NCBI GenBank assembly: GCA_017303875.1
Contig: JAFLBP010000030.1
Location: 1-64,000 of the forward strand
Reading direction: 5' to 3'
DNA: 64,000 nucleotides
Source of the DNA: Chitinophagales bacterium
GTDB lineage: Bacteria > Bacteroidota > Bacteroidia > Chitinophagales > Saprospiraceae
The first letter of the stretch is position 1; every line of letters begins with the position of its first letter. The notes beneath the pieces are model-generated. The model searched no databases. It was not told where the DNA came from and was given only the letters and a program-made list of their open reading frames with translations. Below, piece by piece: positions 36,801-44,383 of the stretch. Made by a program: the position numbers and the translations under genes.

Positions 36801-37913
36801 CAATGCAGTAATTCGAAGCGCGCCGTTGCCCGGTTGCTCTATACAATCAAACAAACCGCTGACGCATACCGCCGTTTCAAAAGGGGCCGGAAAAACCTGC
36901 TTCGGCCCTTCAATTTTGTTCTGATCCGGATTTTGCCAGTCGACAAATATTTCCCAGATCTGCAATTGATCCTGACCACCATTCCAGGCATCGTCGTACA
37001 CCCGGAAAATATAACCCGGACTACCCGGTGGTGGTGGCGGACCACCTTCCCAGTCGGCGCCGGTGGCCGGCTGGTAATCAATACCGCTGAAATTCGGCAT
37101 TTCAAACCGATAAATATCCACAATACCATTGCCGGCAAGCATGGCATTCCGATTAATGGCATACGCAGAGCAGGTATTGCCACCGATGATTTCATTGGCA
37201 GTCACGATGTAGGCATTGTGCCAGACGTATAATTTGGGATAATCGGGAAAACCACTGGTCTGGAAACGATAGGCTTTCCAGGAGCCTGTAGGGTCGCTGT
37301 CGTCGGAAATGGCCACGAGTAGTTCATTGACAAACAAACCCTGCATTTCCATCATCAGCCAGCGCTGGGCAGCGTGGTCGTATTGAATAATGGGGTCGCC
37401 GATGCTGCCGCTTTGCACCTGCGACCAGATGGTGCTGGTCAGTGCAGGCCCATACACGGAATTGCCCTGCTTGTCCCAAACCTGAAACCAGGCGCCATTA
37501 CTGTGATTCACCATTTGTACATAGTGATCTTTGCCAATGTCGCCGCTTGGATCGGGTGGCGTTACGCCTCCCAGATCACCAATACCTTCAAAATTAAGCA
37601 ATGGTGTGATTTCATTGCCTGCATCGGGGAGCGCAGGCGTTTGTTTTTCCACCAAGGGGTCGGCGCCACCGGGAAGGGCGCTGGCATTTTTGAGGGCATT
37701 TTTACTAAAAAACTGCGAGCGGCGCACCCGTTTCTCCGGGCCAGCCGCAGTTGCAGTGTGCGGGGTCAGGTTGCGCAGGGGCGCGATGTTTCCAAGAAAC
37801 ACCGCTTGCGTTTTTTGACCTTTAAAATATTGTATTTCAGCGTTTTGCGACTGTGCGCTCAAAGCGCTTTGGAACAAAAACAACAACAGGATCAACAGGA
37901 AATTAAAACGCAT
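33864..37913 (-). CDS. large secreted protein with CARDB-like domains and T9SS type A sorting domain
   Basis: This is a 1349-aa protein with a signal peptide (MRFNFLLILLLFLFQSALSA). Residues about 90-540 form a large domain with repeated aromatic strands, perhaps a propeller. CARDB-like segments follow (NLGNNEAVSVRFRNFGTNPV and similar) and contain calcium-type Asp loops (LDLDGDGIVKTYV). Near 1190-1260 is an SprB-like repeat (GVYTVEVNENGNNC). The C-terminus holds the type A motif VSPNPASD and the closing strand SIFIKK. It is the only large cargo gene of this cluster on the minus strand, and is preceded by a nested hairpin. Function is unknown. Confidence 0.88.
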   Translation of the reverse strand: MRFNFLLILLLFLFQSALSAQSQNAEIQYFKGQKTQAVFLGNIAPLRNLTPHTATAAGPEKRVRRSQFFSKNALKNASALPGGADPLVEKQTPALPDAGNEITPLLNFEGIGDLGGVTPPDPSGDIGKDHYVQMVNHSNGAWFQVWDKQGNSVYGPALTSTIWSQVQSGSIGDPIIQYDHAAQRWLMMEMQGLFVNELLVAISDDSDPTGSWKAYRFQTSGFPDYPKLYVWHNAYIVTANEIIGGNTCSAYAINRNAMLAGNGIVDIYRFEMPNFSGIDYQPATGADWEGGPPPPPGSPGYIFRVYDDAWNGGQDQLQIWEIFVDWQNPDQNKIEGPKQVFPAPFETAVCVSGLFDCIEQPGNGALRITALDDIIMYRVPYRNFGSYESVVLNHVADVSSQIGPGGDAAVRWYELRKSGSGNWQIHQQGTYAPDLATNRFMGTLSMDGAGNIGLGYSVCSEQLFPGLRITGRRAGDLLNQMPLQEYEMAPGGKSHESNRWGDYSAMAVDPEDERTFWFTGEYQPDNVFWATRIASFRIQRDTYEMTPVSLSQPVSSIALGANETVQANVLNSGVSDAGPFALSLYFENNFVVRDTANSVFSAGTNYTHTFSKTVNMETPGRSYHFMVITHWARDQFAKNDTLRVVVRKPTENDAQALGKENFQGLICGSTYSFPFILRNASGLPMQSAIINWRVNAQAIQQVQWSGNLNPGEQDTIPLNLSGILNGQNFFTLFTALPNGQQDQDIRNDSMSFKFFGNLNGAYLIAQSRTDFGILNWELRNTNNALIASGTTPPGNAEVDICAGNNTCYKLIVRSQTLNWKGKFKVLDIFGNVLDSLDFANLEPQILEFCTPSRKSRDVGPFDLLAPQTGFNLGNNEAVSVRFRNFGTNPVADIPVAYRLNGGPWREDTIAGTLNQGLFAINTFDTKEDLSAFGTPYVFDLKTNLGGDLESGNNLQTVVVNRRRERDAVLRDLSFFGNCDDINSALVYRIGNTGLKTLFPFVVESRVNGAALVRDTFFDPLFPGQEILAVSTKLVGFNSGENMVESRILAVDPDGADDFSGNDQLVRTINAGAGLVRVQVSLTSDDPPGTVGWELRNSEDALLAQNSSTPDVLGGISWNTFCFPDSCFSFRILDLDGDGIVKTYVEVMLNNQVYFADYINGQELDAALQFCLGKTCITGMQFSSLVYPDNSSTPAPDGIIEVYPQSILAPFVFSIPELNKTQDSPIFTDVPAGVYTVEVNENGNNCLQKARVVVPGLSATTHINGRVTDIQVSPNPASDWIWVDAPAGSGEYEAWVSLYDRQGKLLEYTRMARWGERMRGVMLVRHLPAGAYSLQVRTAAGTGSSIFIKK

Positions 37914-37929
37914 TTTTTTAAGTGTTTTT

Positions 37930-38072
37930 GTGTTTGGGTGTTTTAGTGTTTAGGTGTTTTAGGCCCGTGCGCAGCGTTGTTTCGTGCATTCGTGGCTTTA
38001 TTTTTCCGGCTGCCACGAATGCACGAAACAACGCTGTTCTTAAACCCCAAAACACATAAATACCAAAATACT
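37930..38072. repeat. nested intergenic inverted repeats with perfect 24-bp core arms
   Basis: The inner arms at 37973-37996 and 38012-38035 are exact reverse complements (core cgtgcattcgtggc) with a 15-base loop. They are enclosed by an imperfect outer pair made of gtgtttaggtgttttag-type sequence (37930-37963 and 38041-38072). The structure fills the gap between the TIR gene and the 1349-aa protein gene. Confidence 0.85.
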
Positions 38073-38076
38073 TTCA

Positions 38077-39027
38077 TTAATATTTAAGCGGCTTGATGGG
38101 TGGAATGGAGTCATCCGGGCCGGGTAATGGAAGGGGCGTTTTACCGTCATCGGGTGGTGCAATTGGCTCGCGATCGAGTTCAAATTGCGGGTTGGTGTAG
38201 GTACTGTCGGTTCGGATACTGCTGCGATTGAAGCGGCCTGACCGCCGGTCGGGCAATAAACCCTGCAAAGCTGAAAAGAAAATAACAAAGATAATCGCCC
38301 ATCCAAACCATTCTGGCGGACTAAAATATTGTACCGGCTTGTAGACCAATTTCGACGGATCGGGTAGGGGAGTGGGAGCCTCCGGCGGGCGGATCTCCGG
38401 CAAGGCGCCTTTAAACGATTCACCCGGCCTTTCCTGTGTAAATTTTACGGCCTGAGCGGTTTCGGCGAGGTTTGCAGCAATTTTTTTTACCGCCTTGTCG
38501 AGGTCTTCCACAATTTTCATGTAGGCATCCTCTACCGGAGTCGTTTCCTTGATGCTTTTGGCCGGCCCAATGGTTTTAAAACGCGCCAGCCGGGATTGCT
38601 TTTGCCACAAACTTGGCGCCGTAACAACCGGAAAGATCTGAATTGTACGCCAATCACCGGCATCCTGTGTGTCCCGAAGCCGCATCTGGTGAAACTCATC
38701 GCTGTTTTGCCGGGTAACCGCCAGCGTAATATCGGCTTCTATGCTTTTGTTGACAAGCGCGTGGTGGCTCGTCAGGAACACATATATGTGCGCATGTTGC
38801 TTCTGCAAATTGTACACCTGGTGGTAATGATGCGTGTTATTTGGTGCTTTGTACCAGAACAACAGCAACTGCCAGGGGAGCGAAAGCGCCTCGGCTTTTG
38901 GTGGCGGATTGTAATACCAGATGTTCACCTCATCCTGCAGCGGGTACATCCACTTCACGAGGTTATCCAGCACTGCCTTGTCGGCCGGATCATAGGAGAT
39001 GAAAATATTTACTTTTTGGTTCGACAT
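38077..39027 (-). CDS. TIR-like domain protein with C-terminal membrane anchor
   Basis: This is a 316-aa protein. Its N-terminal 135 residues resemble a TIR domain: strand A NIFISYDPAD, a central HIYVFLTSHHALVNKS strand-loop, and Glu97 (SIEADITLA) at the position of the catalytic glutamate of NAD-cleaving TIRs. A helical linker (about 160-200) and a Pro-rich stretch follow, then one membrane helix (about 240-258) and a Pro/Asp-rich tail. Bacterial TIR proteins often act in anti-phage defence or signalling. No recognisable sensor partner is beside it; the divergent neighbour is a coiled-coil protein. Defence function is inference, and NADase activity cannot be judged from sequence alone. Confidence 0.7.
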   Translation of the reverse strand: MSNQKVNIFISYDPADKAVLDNLVKWMYPLQDEVNIWYYNPPPKAEALSLPWQLLLFWYKAPNNTHHYHQVYNLQKQHAHIYVFLTSHHALVNKSIEADITLAVTRQNSDEFHQMRLRDTQDAGDWRTIQIFPVVTAPSLWQKQSRLARFKTIGPAKSIKETTPVEDAYMKIVEDLDKAVKKIAANLAETAQAVKFTQERPGESFKGALPEIRPPEAPTPLPDPSKLVYKPVQYFSPPEWFGWAIIFVIFFSALQGLLPDRRSGRFNRSSIRTDSTYTNPQFELDREPIAPPDDGKTPLPLPGPDDSIPPIKPLKY

Positions 39028-39068
39028 ATTTCAGGCGCTCGAAACGGCAACAAAAGAAAGCATTTTTT

Positions 39069-39080
39069 TGAGCATGCTCA
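39069..39080. promoter_or_regulatory. 12-bp palindrome tgagcatgctca in divergent promoter region
   Basis: A perfect dyad lies 42 bases upstream of the TIR gene, in the 186-base gap between two divergent genes. It could be an operator, but a palindrome this short may be chance. The rest of the gap shows no clear feature. Confidence 0.2.
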
Positions 39081-39213
39081 TCAATAATAAATTCTTTTTC
39101 TGATAATTTAAACCGTTCGTCGCATTTTTGGGCCTGCTAATCCGTTTAGCTGCTTCTTTGCACCCGATTCTCTGCATTTCATTCCACCCAAACCGGGTAA
39201 AATACTACAACAA

Positions 39214-39759
39214 ATGGTCAGCATCAAGCAAATTTTCACAGAACCCAATACCGACGAGCGCAGCCTCGAATTTCTTACCAAAGCCCTTGAAGCAGCCAAC
39301 CTGCCCGGCTTCGATTACATCGAATACAAACGCGCCATCCACGCCCTGCAATCTTCCGGATTGGATGAAGCTACTGCCCATAAAAGCGCCTTTACGACCG
39401 CGCAAACCTTAGGCATTACCAAGGAAAAACTGCTGGAAACAGCCGCTTTTTACCGCAATTTGCTGCAAAAAGAAAAAGAGCAGTTCGGTGCGGCCATGGA
39501 AAAGCAAAACAATACCAAAATTGAAGGGCGCCGCCAACAAATCAAACGCCTGCAAGACCAGATCGCCCGGCACAAAGCCGACCTCGAACGCCTGCAACAG
39601 GAAATCGATCAATACACCCAACAACAGGAAATTGAAGAAAAAAACCTGATCGCCGACGAAGAGAAACTCGCCGGCGCCAAAGTCGGTTTTGACAAAACCC
39701 TCGACGCCATCAATCTTCAACTTGACCGCGACGTGGAGAACATCAAAAAACACTTATAG
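39214..39759 (+). CDS. coiled-coil protein of unknown function
   Basis: This is a 181-aa cytoplasmic protein. The first 75 residues are a small helical domain (…LTKALEAANLPGFDYIEYKRAI…). From about 85 to 180 it is a long heptad-patterned coiled coil (RRQQIKRLQDQIARHKADLE). No signal peptide or membrane segment is visible. It is divergent from the TIR gene and convergent with the desaturase (six bases between stops). The family is not recognised; the N-terminal part resembles small domains of cytoplasmic coiled-coil proteins in Bacteroidota. Confidence 0.75.
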   Translation: MVSIKQIFTEPNTDERSLEFLTKALEAANLPGFDYIEYKRAIHALQSSGLDEATAHKSAFTTAQTLGITKEKLLETAAFYRNLLQKEKEQFGAAMEKQNNTKIEGRRQQIKRLQDQIARHKADLERLQQEIDQYTQQQEIEEKNLIADEEKLAGAKVGFDKTLDAINLQLDRDVENIKKHL

Positions 39760-39765
39760 TAATTT

Positions 39766-40905
39766 TCAATCCAGCGCATCCATCAGGCTCGGCGTATGCC
39801 CGAAGCGTTTGAGGGTGCGTACATGCGATACAAAAGCCTGCGAGAATGTCGGATTGACCATGTGTTTCAGTCCAAACTCCTGCGCCGTCTCAGATACAAT
39901 TTTCGAGAGGGCAGGGTAGTGGACATGACAAATTTTCGGGAAAAGATGGTGTTCTACCTGAAAATTCAAACCACCGCAATACCAGGATAACAGGCGATTG
40001 TTGGGCGAAAAGTCCACCGTTGTATTCAGCTGGTGAATGGCCCATTCGTTTTCAATGGCGCCACTGCTGTCGGGCAGCGGGTGCGAAGTGCCTTCTACCG
40101 TATGCGCCAGCTGGAAAATTACCGTCAGGATAAAACCTGCCGTAAAGTGCATGATCAGAAATCCGCCAATGACCACCAAAGCGCTGTATCCCAGCAGAAT
40201 CGGCAGTACGACAAGCATAAATGCGTAGGCCATTTTCATCAAAATCATGCGCGTGAGCACAATGGCATCACCTGCTTTACTGCGTTTGCTTACCCCATTG
40301 CGGCGGTAACGGGCGAACTGAAGAAAGTCTTTTACAGAAACCCAATAAAGCGTCGTGAGGCCGTAAATGAAAAAAGCATAAATCCATTGAAAACGCTGAA
40401 TGGATTTTTGACGGGTGTGGGGCGACATACGCAACATCGCCTTGTCGTCAATGTCTTCATCCACTTGAGAAATATTCGTAAAGGTATGGTGCAACACATT
40501 GTGTTGCAGCTTCCAGTTGGGCAAGGATGCGCCCAACATGTTAAGCGAAAAGTAGCCCAGCACCAAGTTCAGGCGTTCGTTTTTGGCATAAGCGCCATGC
40601 ACTGCGTCGTGCATCACACTCATACCGATACCTGCCAGCGAAACGCCGGCAAAAATCCATAAAGGCACGCTGACACCAAATGGCAGATTCAGCGAATACA
40701 CAAGCACCGGCGGCAATAAGTAGCCGGTGAACAATACAAGCGTTTTTACAATCAGCCCGGTATTACCACTTTTAGAAAGCTGATTTTCAGTAAAATACGC
40801 GTCAACACGTTGTTTTAGGGCGGCATAGAAGGAGGCACTGCTTGGAGATACGAAGCGAATCCCCAATTGATTTCTAGTACTAAACATTTTTCTGATTTTG
40901 TGCAA
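39766..40905 (-). CDS. membrane fatty-acid desaturase (front-end, delta-6-like)
   Basis: This 379-aa integral membrane di-iron enzyme introduces a double bond into acyl chains, probably of membrane lipids. The three histidine boxes are present: HDAVH (99-103), HNVLHH (135-140) and QVEHH (316-320). The Gln in the third box is the mark of front-end (delta-5/delta-6-type) desaturases. There are four to six hydrophobic spans. No fused cytochrome b5 domain is present, so a separate electron donor is needed. The long upstream region contains an AT-rich inverted repeat that may be regulatory. Confidence 0.93.
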   Translation of the reverse strand: MHKIRKMFSTRNQLGIRFVSPSSASFYAALKQRVDAYFTENQLSKSGNTGLIVKTLVLFTGYLLPPVLVYSLNLPFGVSVPLWIFAGVSLAGIGMSVMHDAVHGAYAKNERLNLVLGYFSLNMLGASLPNWKLQHNVLHHTFTNISQVDEDIDDKAMLRMSPHTRQKSIQRFQWIYAFFIYGLTTLYWVSVKDFLQFARYRRNGVSKRSKAGDAIVLTRMILMKMAYAFMLVVLPILLGYSALVVIGGFLIMHFTAGFILTVIFQLAHTVEGTSHPLPDSSGAIENEWAIHQLNTTVDFSPNNRLLSWYCGGLNFQVEHHLFPKICHVHYPALSKIVSETAQEFGLKHMVNPTFSQAFVSHVRTLKRFGHTPSLMDALD

Positions 40906-40971
40906 AGAACCATATTTTTATCGGTTTTTGAGTGCGTTTACCTTAATTAAATGTAGATTATACTGATTCTA

Positions 40972-41010
40972 CATTATTTTATTAAAATAAATTGTTTTAA
41001 TAAAATAATG
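40972..41010. repeat. AT-rich inverted repeat, perfect 16-bp arms, between desaturase and OMP genes
   Basis: The arms cattattttattaaaa and its reverse complement are separated by seven bases. A smaller pair tgtaga/tctaca lies at 40952-40973. They sit in a divergent promoter region, about 65 and 75 bases from the two start codons, as expected for a shared operator. Confidence 0.65.
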
Positions 41011-41072
41011 TTTCCGCTGCTGAAAGGGTAGGGGAGTCGGCCAAAAAGTTCCGGAAAACCTGAATTGTGGCT

Positions 41073-41080
41073 TATATTTG
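41073..41080 (+). promoter_or_regulatory. Bacteroidota -7 box TATATTTG six bases before ATG
   Basis: A perfect TAnnTTTG match ends six bases upstream of the ATG at 41087, so the transcript should start next to the start codon. Confidence 0.55.
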
Positions 41081-41086
41081 CCCGCT

Positions 41087-42226
41087 ATGCAAAAACAAAA
41101 ATTTGGAATAACGCTTTTTTTGTTGGCCTTGTCGCTGACGCCAATCGCTGCACAAAAGGACAGCGTATCGCTGCTGAATCGTGTTATTGAAAAATTCACA
41201 CACGACAACCGCCCGCCCGACAAACCCCGCTTCCTCATTTACCCCACGCTGGCATATTCTCCGGAAACCAATTTGGAAATCGGCGCCGCAGCCGCTTTGT
41301 TATTTCATGCCAAAAACGACTACCTACATAACCGCCTGAGCGAAATCACCGCTTTTGGCTTCGTCACCTTGCGTTCGCAATACGGCCTGTGGCTCGACCA
41401 CGCGGTGTATACCGATCAGGACAAATGGCTGCTGCTCGGTCGTTTGCGTTTTCAGCGCTTTCCTTTGTTGTATTACGGAATCGGTCCTGATGCAAGCGCC
41501 GAAAATCCGGATGTGGCCGATGGTTTTGGCATTCAGATCCGGGAGCGCGCTTTTCGCAGTGTGAAAAAAAATCTGTTCGCCGGCATAGAGGTTTCTTATC
41601 ACAGCCTCACCAATGTTACCTTTGAAAATGAGGTAAATGTGCGCCCGCTACCCTTGGGCCATGAAGGCTCGGCCAATATCGGGCTGGGTGTCGGTGTCGC
41701 GTACGACTCGCGGCCAAATATGCTGAACACCCGCGACGGCTGGTTTGCAGAACTCGCCTGGCTGCATCATAACAACCTGTGGAACAGCGACTTCGAGTTT
41801 GATAACATCAACGCAGATGTTCGCTGGTACAAGAAAATAAATAAACGGGAAGTTTTTGCCTGGCAATTTTTTGGGAGCATAACTGTAGGGGAGGTGCCCT
41901 TCAACCAGCTCAGCCTGTTGGGCGGCGAAATGATGATGCGCGGCTATTATACCGGCCGCTATCGCGACAAACATTATTACGCCACGCAGGCTGAATACCG
42001 TTTTTTACCCTTGCCATTCAGCAAACGCATCGGCGCAGCGGCTTTTGCAGGTTTCGGCACGGTTGCGCCCGAATTACAGGCGCTGCGCACAGATCAATTG
42101 CTGTGGTCCGGCGGCGTTGGCCTGCGTTACCTCATGTTTCCCAAAAAAGATATTTTCCTGCGCTTCGATGTCGGCTTCACGCGTGAAGGCAGCGGATTCT
42201 ACATTTTCACCGGAGAAGCGTTTTAG
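41087..42226 (+). CDS. outer-membrane surface-antigen (BamA/Omp85-like) barrel protein
   Basis: This is a 379-aa protein with a signal peptide (MQKQKFGITLFLLALSLTPIAA), followed by a beta barrel of the bacterial surface antigen (D15) type. Strand motifs such as LIYPTLAYSPETNLEIGAAA, VGVAYDSRPNMLNTRDGWFA and GGEMMMRGYYTGRYRDKHYY are typical, the last matching the conserved Omp85 RGY motif. There are no POTRA domains in the mature part, so it is a barrel-only member. I chose ATG 41087 over a TTG at 41078 because of the promoter box and signal peptide. A repeat element begins right at the stop codon. Confidence 0.88.
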   Translation: MQKQKFGITLFLLALSLTPIAAQKDSVSLLNRVIEKFTHDNRPPDKPRFLIYPTLAYSPETNLEIGAAAALLFHAKNDYLHNRLSEITAFGFVTLRSQYGLWLDHAVYTDQDKWLLLGRLRFQRFPLLYYGIGPDASAENPDVADGFGIQIRERAFRSVKKNLFAGIEVSYHSLTNVTFENEVNVRPLPLGHEGSANIGLGVGVAYDSRPNMLNTRDGWFAELAWLHHNNLWNSDFEFDNINADVRWYKKINKREVFAWQFFGSITVGEVPFNQLSLLGGEMMMRGYYTGRYRDKHYYATQAEYRFLPLPFSKRIGAAAFAGFGTVAPELQALRTDQLLWSGGVGLRYLMFPKKDIFLRFDVGFTREGSGFYIFTGEAF

Positions 42227-42330
42227 TAACGATGAACGATGAGCTATGAACGATGAGTGGGTTCAGGGTTCGGGGTTTGTGATGCCGGGAGCGGAGCCAT
42301 TCGTGCATTCGTGGCAACTTTTTAGTAACG
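42227..42330. repeat. about 104-bp dispersed repeat, inverted copy 1
   Basis: The element starts directly after the TAG of the outer-membrane protein gene. It is about 90 percent identical to the reverse complement of 44384-44487. It contains gaacgatgag units, gtttgtgatgccggg, and cattcgtgcattcgtggc. Confidence 0.9.
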
Positions 42331-42412
42331 TTTTGGGGTAAATTATTTTTCATAATTTATATTATGTTAAATAAGATGTCGAAATCGGCTAAATCGGCAG
42401 ACGGTGTTCCCT

Positions 42413-42489
42413 GTTAAGTGTTTTAGTGTTTAGTGTTTTAGTGTCTGACAATCAAATACTAAAACACATAAATACCCAAACACTTAAAC
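42413..42489. repeat. imperfect hairpin of gtgttttagtgttta type
   Basis: The left part (42413-42442) and right part (42458-42489) are near reverse complements with a 15-base loop. The hairpin lies 12 bases downstream of the gldC stop, so it may end gldC transcription. Confidence 0.75.
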
Positions 42490-42500
42490 ACTCAACAGCA

Positions 42501-42848
42501 TTACTCTTTCGGCACAATCTCCGTTTTCTCCCCAAAATAATGTGCAAATTTGGCCATATCCTCGGCCAGCGCCTGATTTTGAGTTGCACGAAGGTACGTA
42601 TCGGCCATCGAGCGCATCATCTGATAGAAAAAACGATCCATTTCCACAACCTGCATGTCTTCCGTCCACAGATCAATGCGGAGCGTATCGCGGGTATTGC
42701 GGTCAAATAAAGCCACAAACATGGCCTTACAAGCCTCCAGCTGGTTGTTGTTCAGGTCGCTGGCGCCCCATTCAATAGACACCGGAACACGCTGCTCATT
42801 CAGGCCAACCCGTATCGTTATGTCACTGGTTTTGACAACTTTATCCAT
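42501..42848 (-). CDS. gldC: gliding motility protein GldC
   Basis: This 115-aa cytoplasmic protein matches GldC in length and in the conserved stretches DTLRIDLWTEDMQVVEMDRF and SMADTYLRATQN. In Flavobacterium GldC enhances but is not essential for gliding, and it is usually found with the T9SS/gliding set. The start at 42848 lies 13 bases downstream of a perfect 38-bp-arm inverted repeat that separates it from the asparaginase gene. Confidence 0.9.
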   Translation of the reverse strand: MDKVVKTSDITIRVGLNEQRVPVSIEWGASDLNNNQLEACKAMFVALFDRNTRDTLRIDLWTEDMQVVEMDRFFYQMMRSMADTYLRATQNQALAEDMAKFAHYFGEKTEIVPKE

Positions 42849-42861
42849 TTATTTAAAGTTT

Positions 42862-42948
42862 AAGTGTTTTAGTGTTTAGGTGTTTTAGTGTTTAAGTATT
42901 TGATTTTCAGATACTTAAACACTAAAACACCTAAACACTAAAACACTT
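42862..42948. repeat. perfect inverted repeat, 38-bp arms, 11-bp loop
   Basis: Arms at 42862-42899 and 42911-42948 are exact reverse complements composed of gtgttttagtgtttagg-type units. The right arm ends on the base before the asparaginase stop codon, and the left arm begins 13 bases before the gldC start. Confidence 0.95.
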
Positions 42949-43929
42949 TTATTTTGTATAGTAGCTTTTTGCTTCAAAAGCCTTGTTTTCGTCGTTTTGG
43001 TACAGGGCATAAGCAAAGCCCGGCTGAACACTATACGCGCCGTGGCGGCCGCGTTTATCCAGCACTACGATACCAATTTGATTTTCTTTGGCCATCTCCG
43101 GCATTTTTTCAATGATACGCATGATGGCGCGCTCAGCGGCTTTTTGCGGGTGCGCACCACGGCGAAGTTCTTCCACGGCCAAATAGCTGGTCATGGTGCG
43201 TAACACCATTTCGCCCAATCCTGTGCAGGCTGCAACGCCGGCATCATTATCGGCAAACATCCCTGCCCCGATAATGGGGCTGTCCCCTACCCTTCCGTGC
43301 ATCTTGAACGCCATACCACTCGTCGAGCAGGCGCCGGAAACATTGTTCGCTTTGTCAATCGCAACAATGCCGATGGTATCATGGCGTTCCCAATTGATTA
43401 CCGGCTTGTATTTAGATGTTATTTTCCATTTTTCCCAAGCCTCCCGCGCATTGTCTGTAAGCAGATTTTCTTTCTTAAATCCTTGATTCAGTGCAAATTG
43501 CAAGGCCCCCTCCCCTACCAGCATAACATGCGGTGTTTGTTCCATCACCTTGCGCGCTACGCTGATCGGATGCATGATATGTTGCAGGCAGGATACCGAT
43601 CCGGCGCGGCCCAATTCATCCATAATACAGGCATCCAGCGTTACAAAGCCATCGCGATCCGGAAAACCGCCATAACCCACACTGGTATCGTTGGGGTCTG
43701 CTTCGGGTACACGGGCGCCTGCCTCCACTGCATCCAGAGCGCGACCGCCATTTTTTAATATTTCCCAAGCGGCAGCGGTAGCCTTCCTGTTGTCCCAGGT
43801 TGCAATAACAACTGGCAAAGCACCTTTGGGGGTCTTACCAGGTGGTGTTTTGCCCGCCAAAAACGCCGGATTACTAAGTGCCAGGCTTCCAAAAACAGCC
43901 TGACGAAGGAAACGCCTACGGTTACTCAT
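42949..43929 (-). CDS. N4-(beta-N-acetylglucosaminyl)-L-asparaginase (glycosylasparaginase)
   Basis: This Ntn-hydrolase cleaves the GlcNAc-Asn bond of glycoproteins after self-processing to expose an N-terminal threonine. The 326-aa precursor has the catalytic Thr in RHDTIGIVAID (Thr185) and the substrate-binding region GRVGDSPIIGAGMFAD. The N-terminus MSNRRRFLRQ followed by a hydrophobic stretch looks like a Tat signal, so it probably acts in the periplasm. Length is normal for bacterial members. It is divergent from the small lipoprotein gene. Confidence 0.93.
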   Translation of the reverse strand: MSNRRRFLRQAVFGSLALSNPAFLAGKTPPGKTPKGALPVVIATWDNRKATAAAWEILKNGGRALDAVEAGARVPEADPNDTSVGYGGFPDRDGFVTLDACIMDELGRAGSVSCLQHIMHPISVARKVMEQTPHVMLVGEGALQFALNQGFKKENLLTDNAREAWEKWKITSKYKPVINWERHDTIGIVAIDKANNVSGACSTSGMAFKMHGRVGDSPIIGAGMFADNDAGVAACTGLGEMVLRTMTSYLAVEELRRGAHPQKAAERAIMRIIEKMPEMAKENQIGIVVLDKRGRHGAYSVQPGFAYALYQNDENKAFEAKSYYTK

Positions 43930-43940
43930 GTAAGAATGTT

Positions 43941-43948
43941 TATTTTTG
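43941..43948 (+). promoter_or_regulatory. Bacteroidota -7 box TATTTTTG for lipoprotein gene
   Basis: A perfect TAnnTTTG match lies 49 bases upstream of the ATG at 43998, in the divergent region with the asparaginase gene. Confidence 0.5.
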
Positions 43949-43997
43949 CAGCGACACCCAGGATTTTCTGTACGCCGGCGTCAAAGGTAAAAGCACT

Positions 43998-44369
43998 ATG
44001 AAGAATTTTATATTTTTTTCAGGCATAATCGCCATTTTTGCAAGCTGCGGCGCTCAGCCCAAGCGGAATGATCCGGCGCCCTGGGCAAAAATTCATCTGA
44101 ATTTCAAGGGAATAGACGCCCAGGGACTTAAAAACGGCGTTGCGGTCAATTATGAATTTTGTGTGCCCGCAGAAGAAAAATTCTATAAAGCCGTGCATAA
44201 AATTGACCCCACAATTCAACTGATGAAGGGCAGTAAAGGGCGTATTGGCTGTTCCGACAAGGAGTGGCTGCTCGTAGGGAGTACGCAACAAAAAAACTAT
44301 CGCACTGTTTTATACGACCTTGCAGCGCTGCCTTACATCGCCCGCATTGAAGAAACTTTCTGGGAATAA
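43998..44369 (+). CDS. small lipoprotein of unknown function
   Basis: This is a 123-aa protein with a lipoprotein signal peptide (MKNFIFFSGIIAIFASCGAQ; lipobox FASC). The mature part is about 105 residues, with a conserved-looking stretch ID…IGCSDKEWLLVGST. A longer frame exists upstream but would hide the lipobox. No family was recognised. The inverted repeat copy 2 begins 14 bases after its stop. Confidence 0.7.
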   Translation: MKNFIFFSGIIAIFASCGAQPKRNDPAPWAKIHLNFKGIDAQGLKNGVAVNYEFCVPAEEKFYKAVHKIDPTIQLMKGSKGRIGCSDKEWLLVGSTQQKNYRTVLYDLAALPYIARIEETFWE

Positions 44370-44383
44370 ACCCATTCGTTCAT

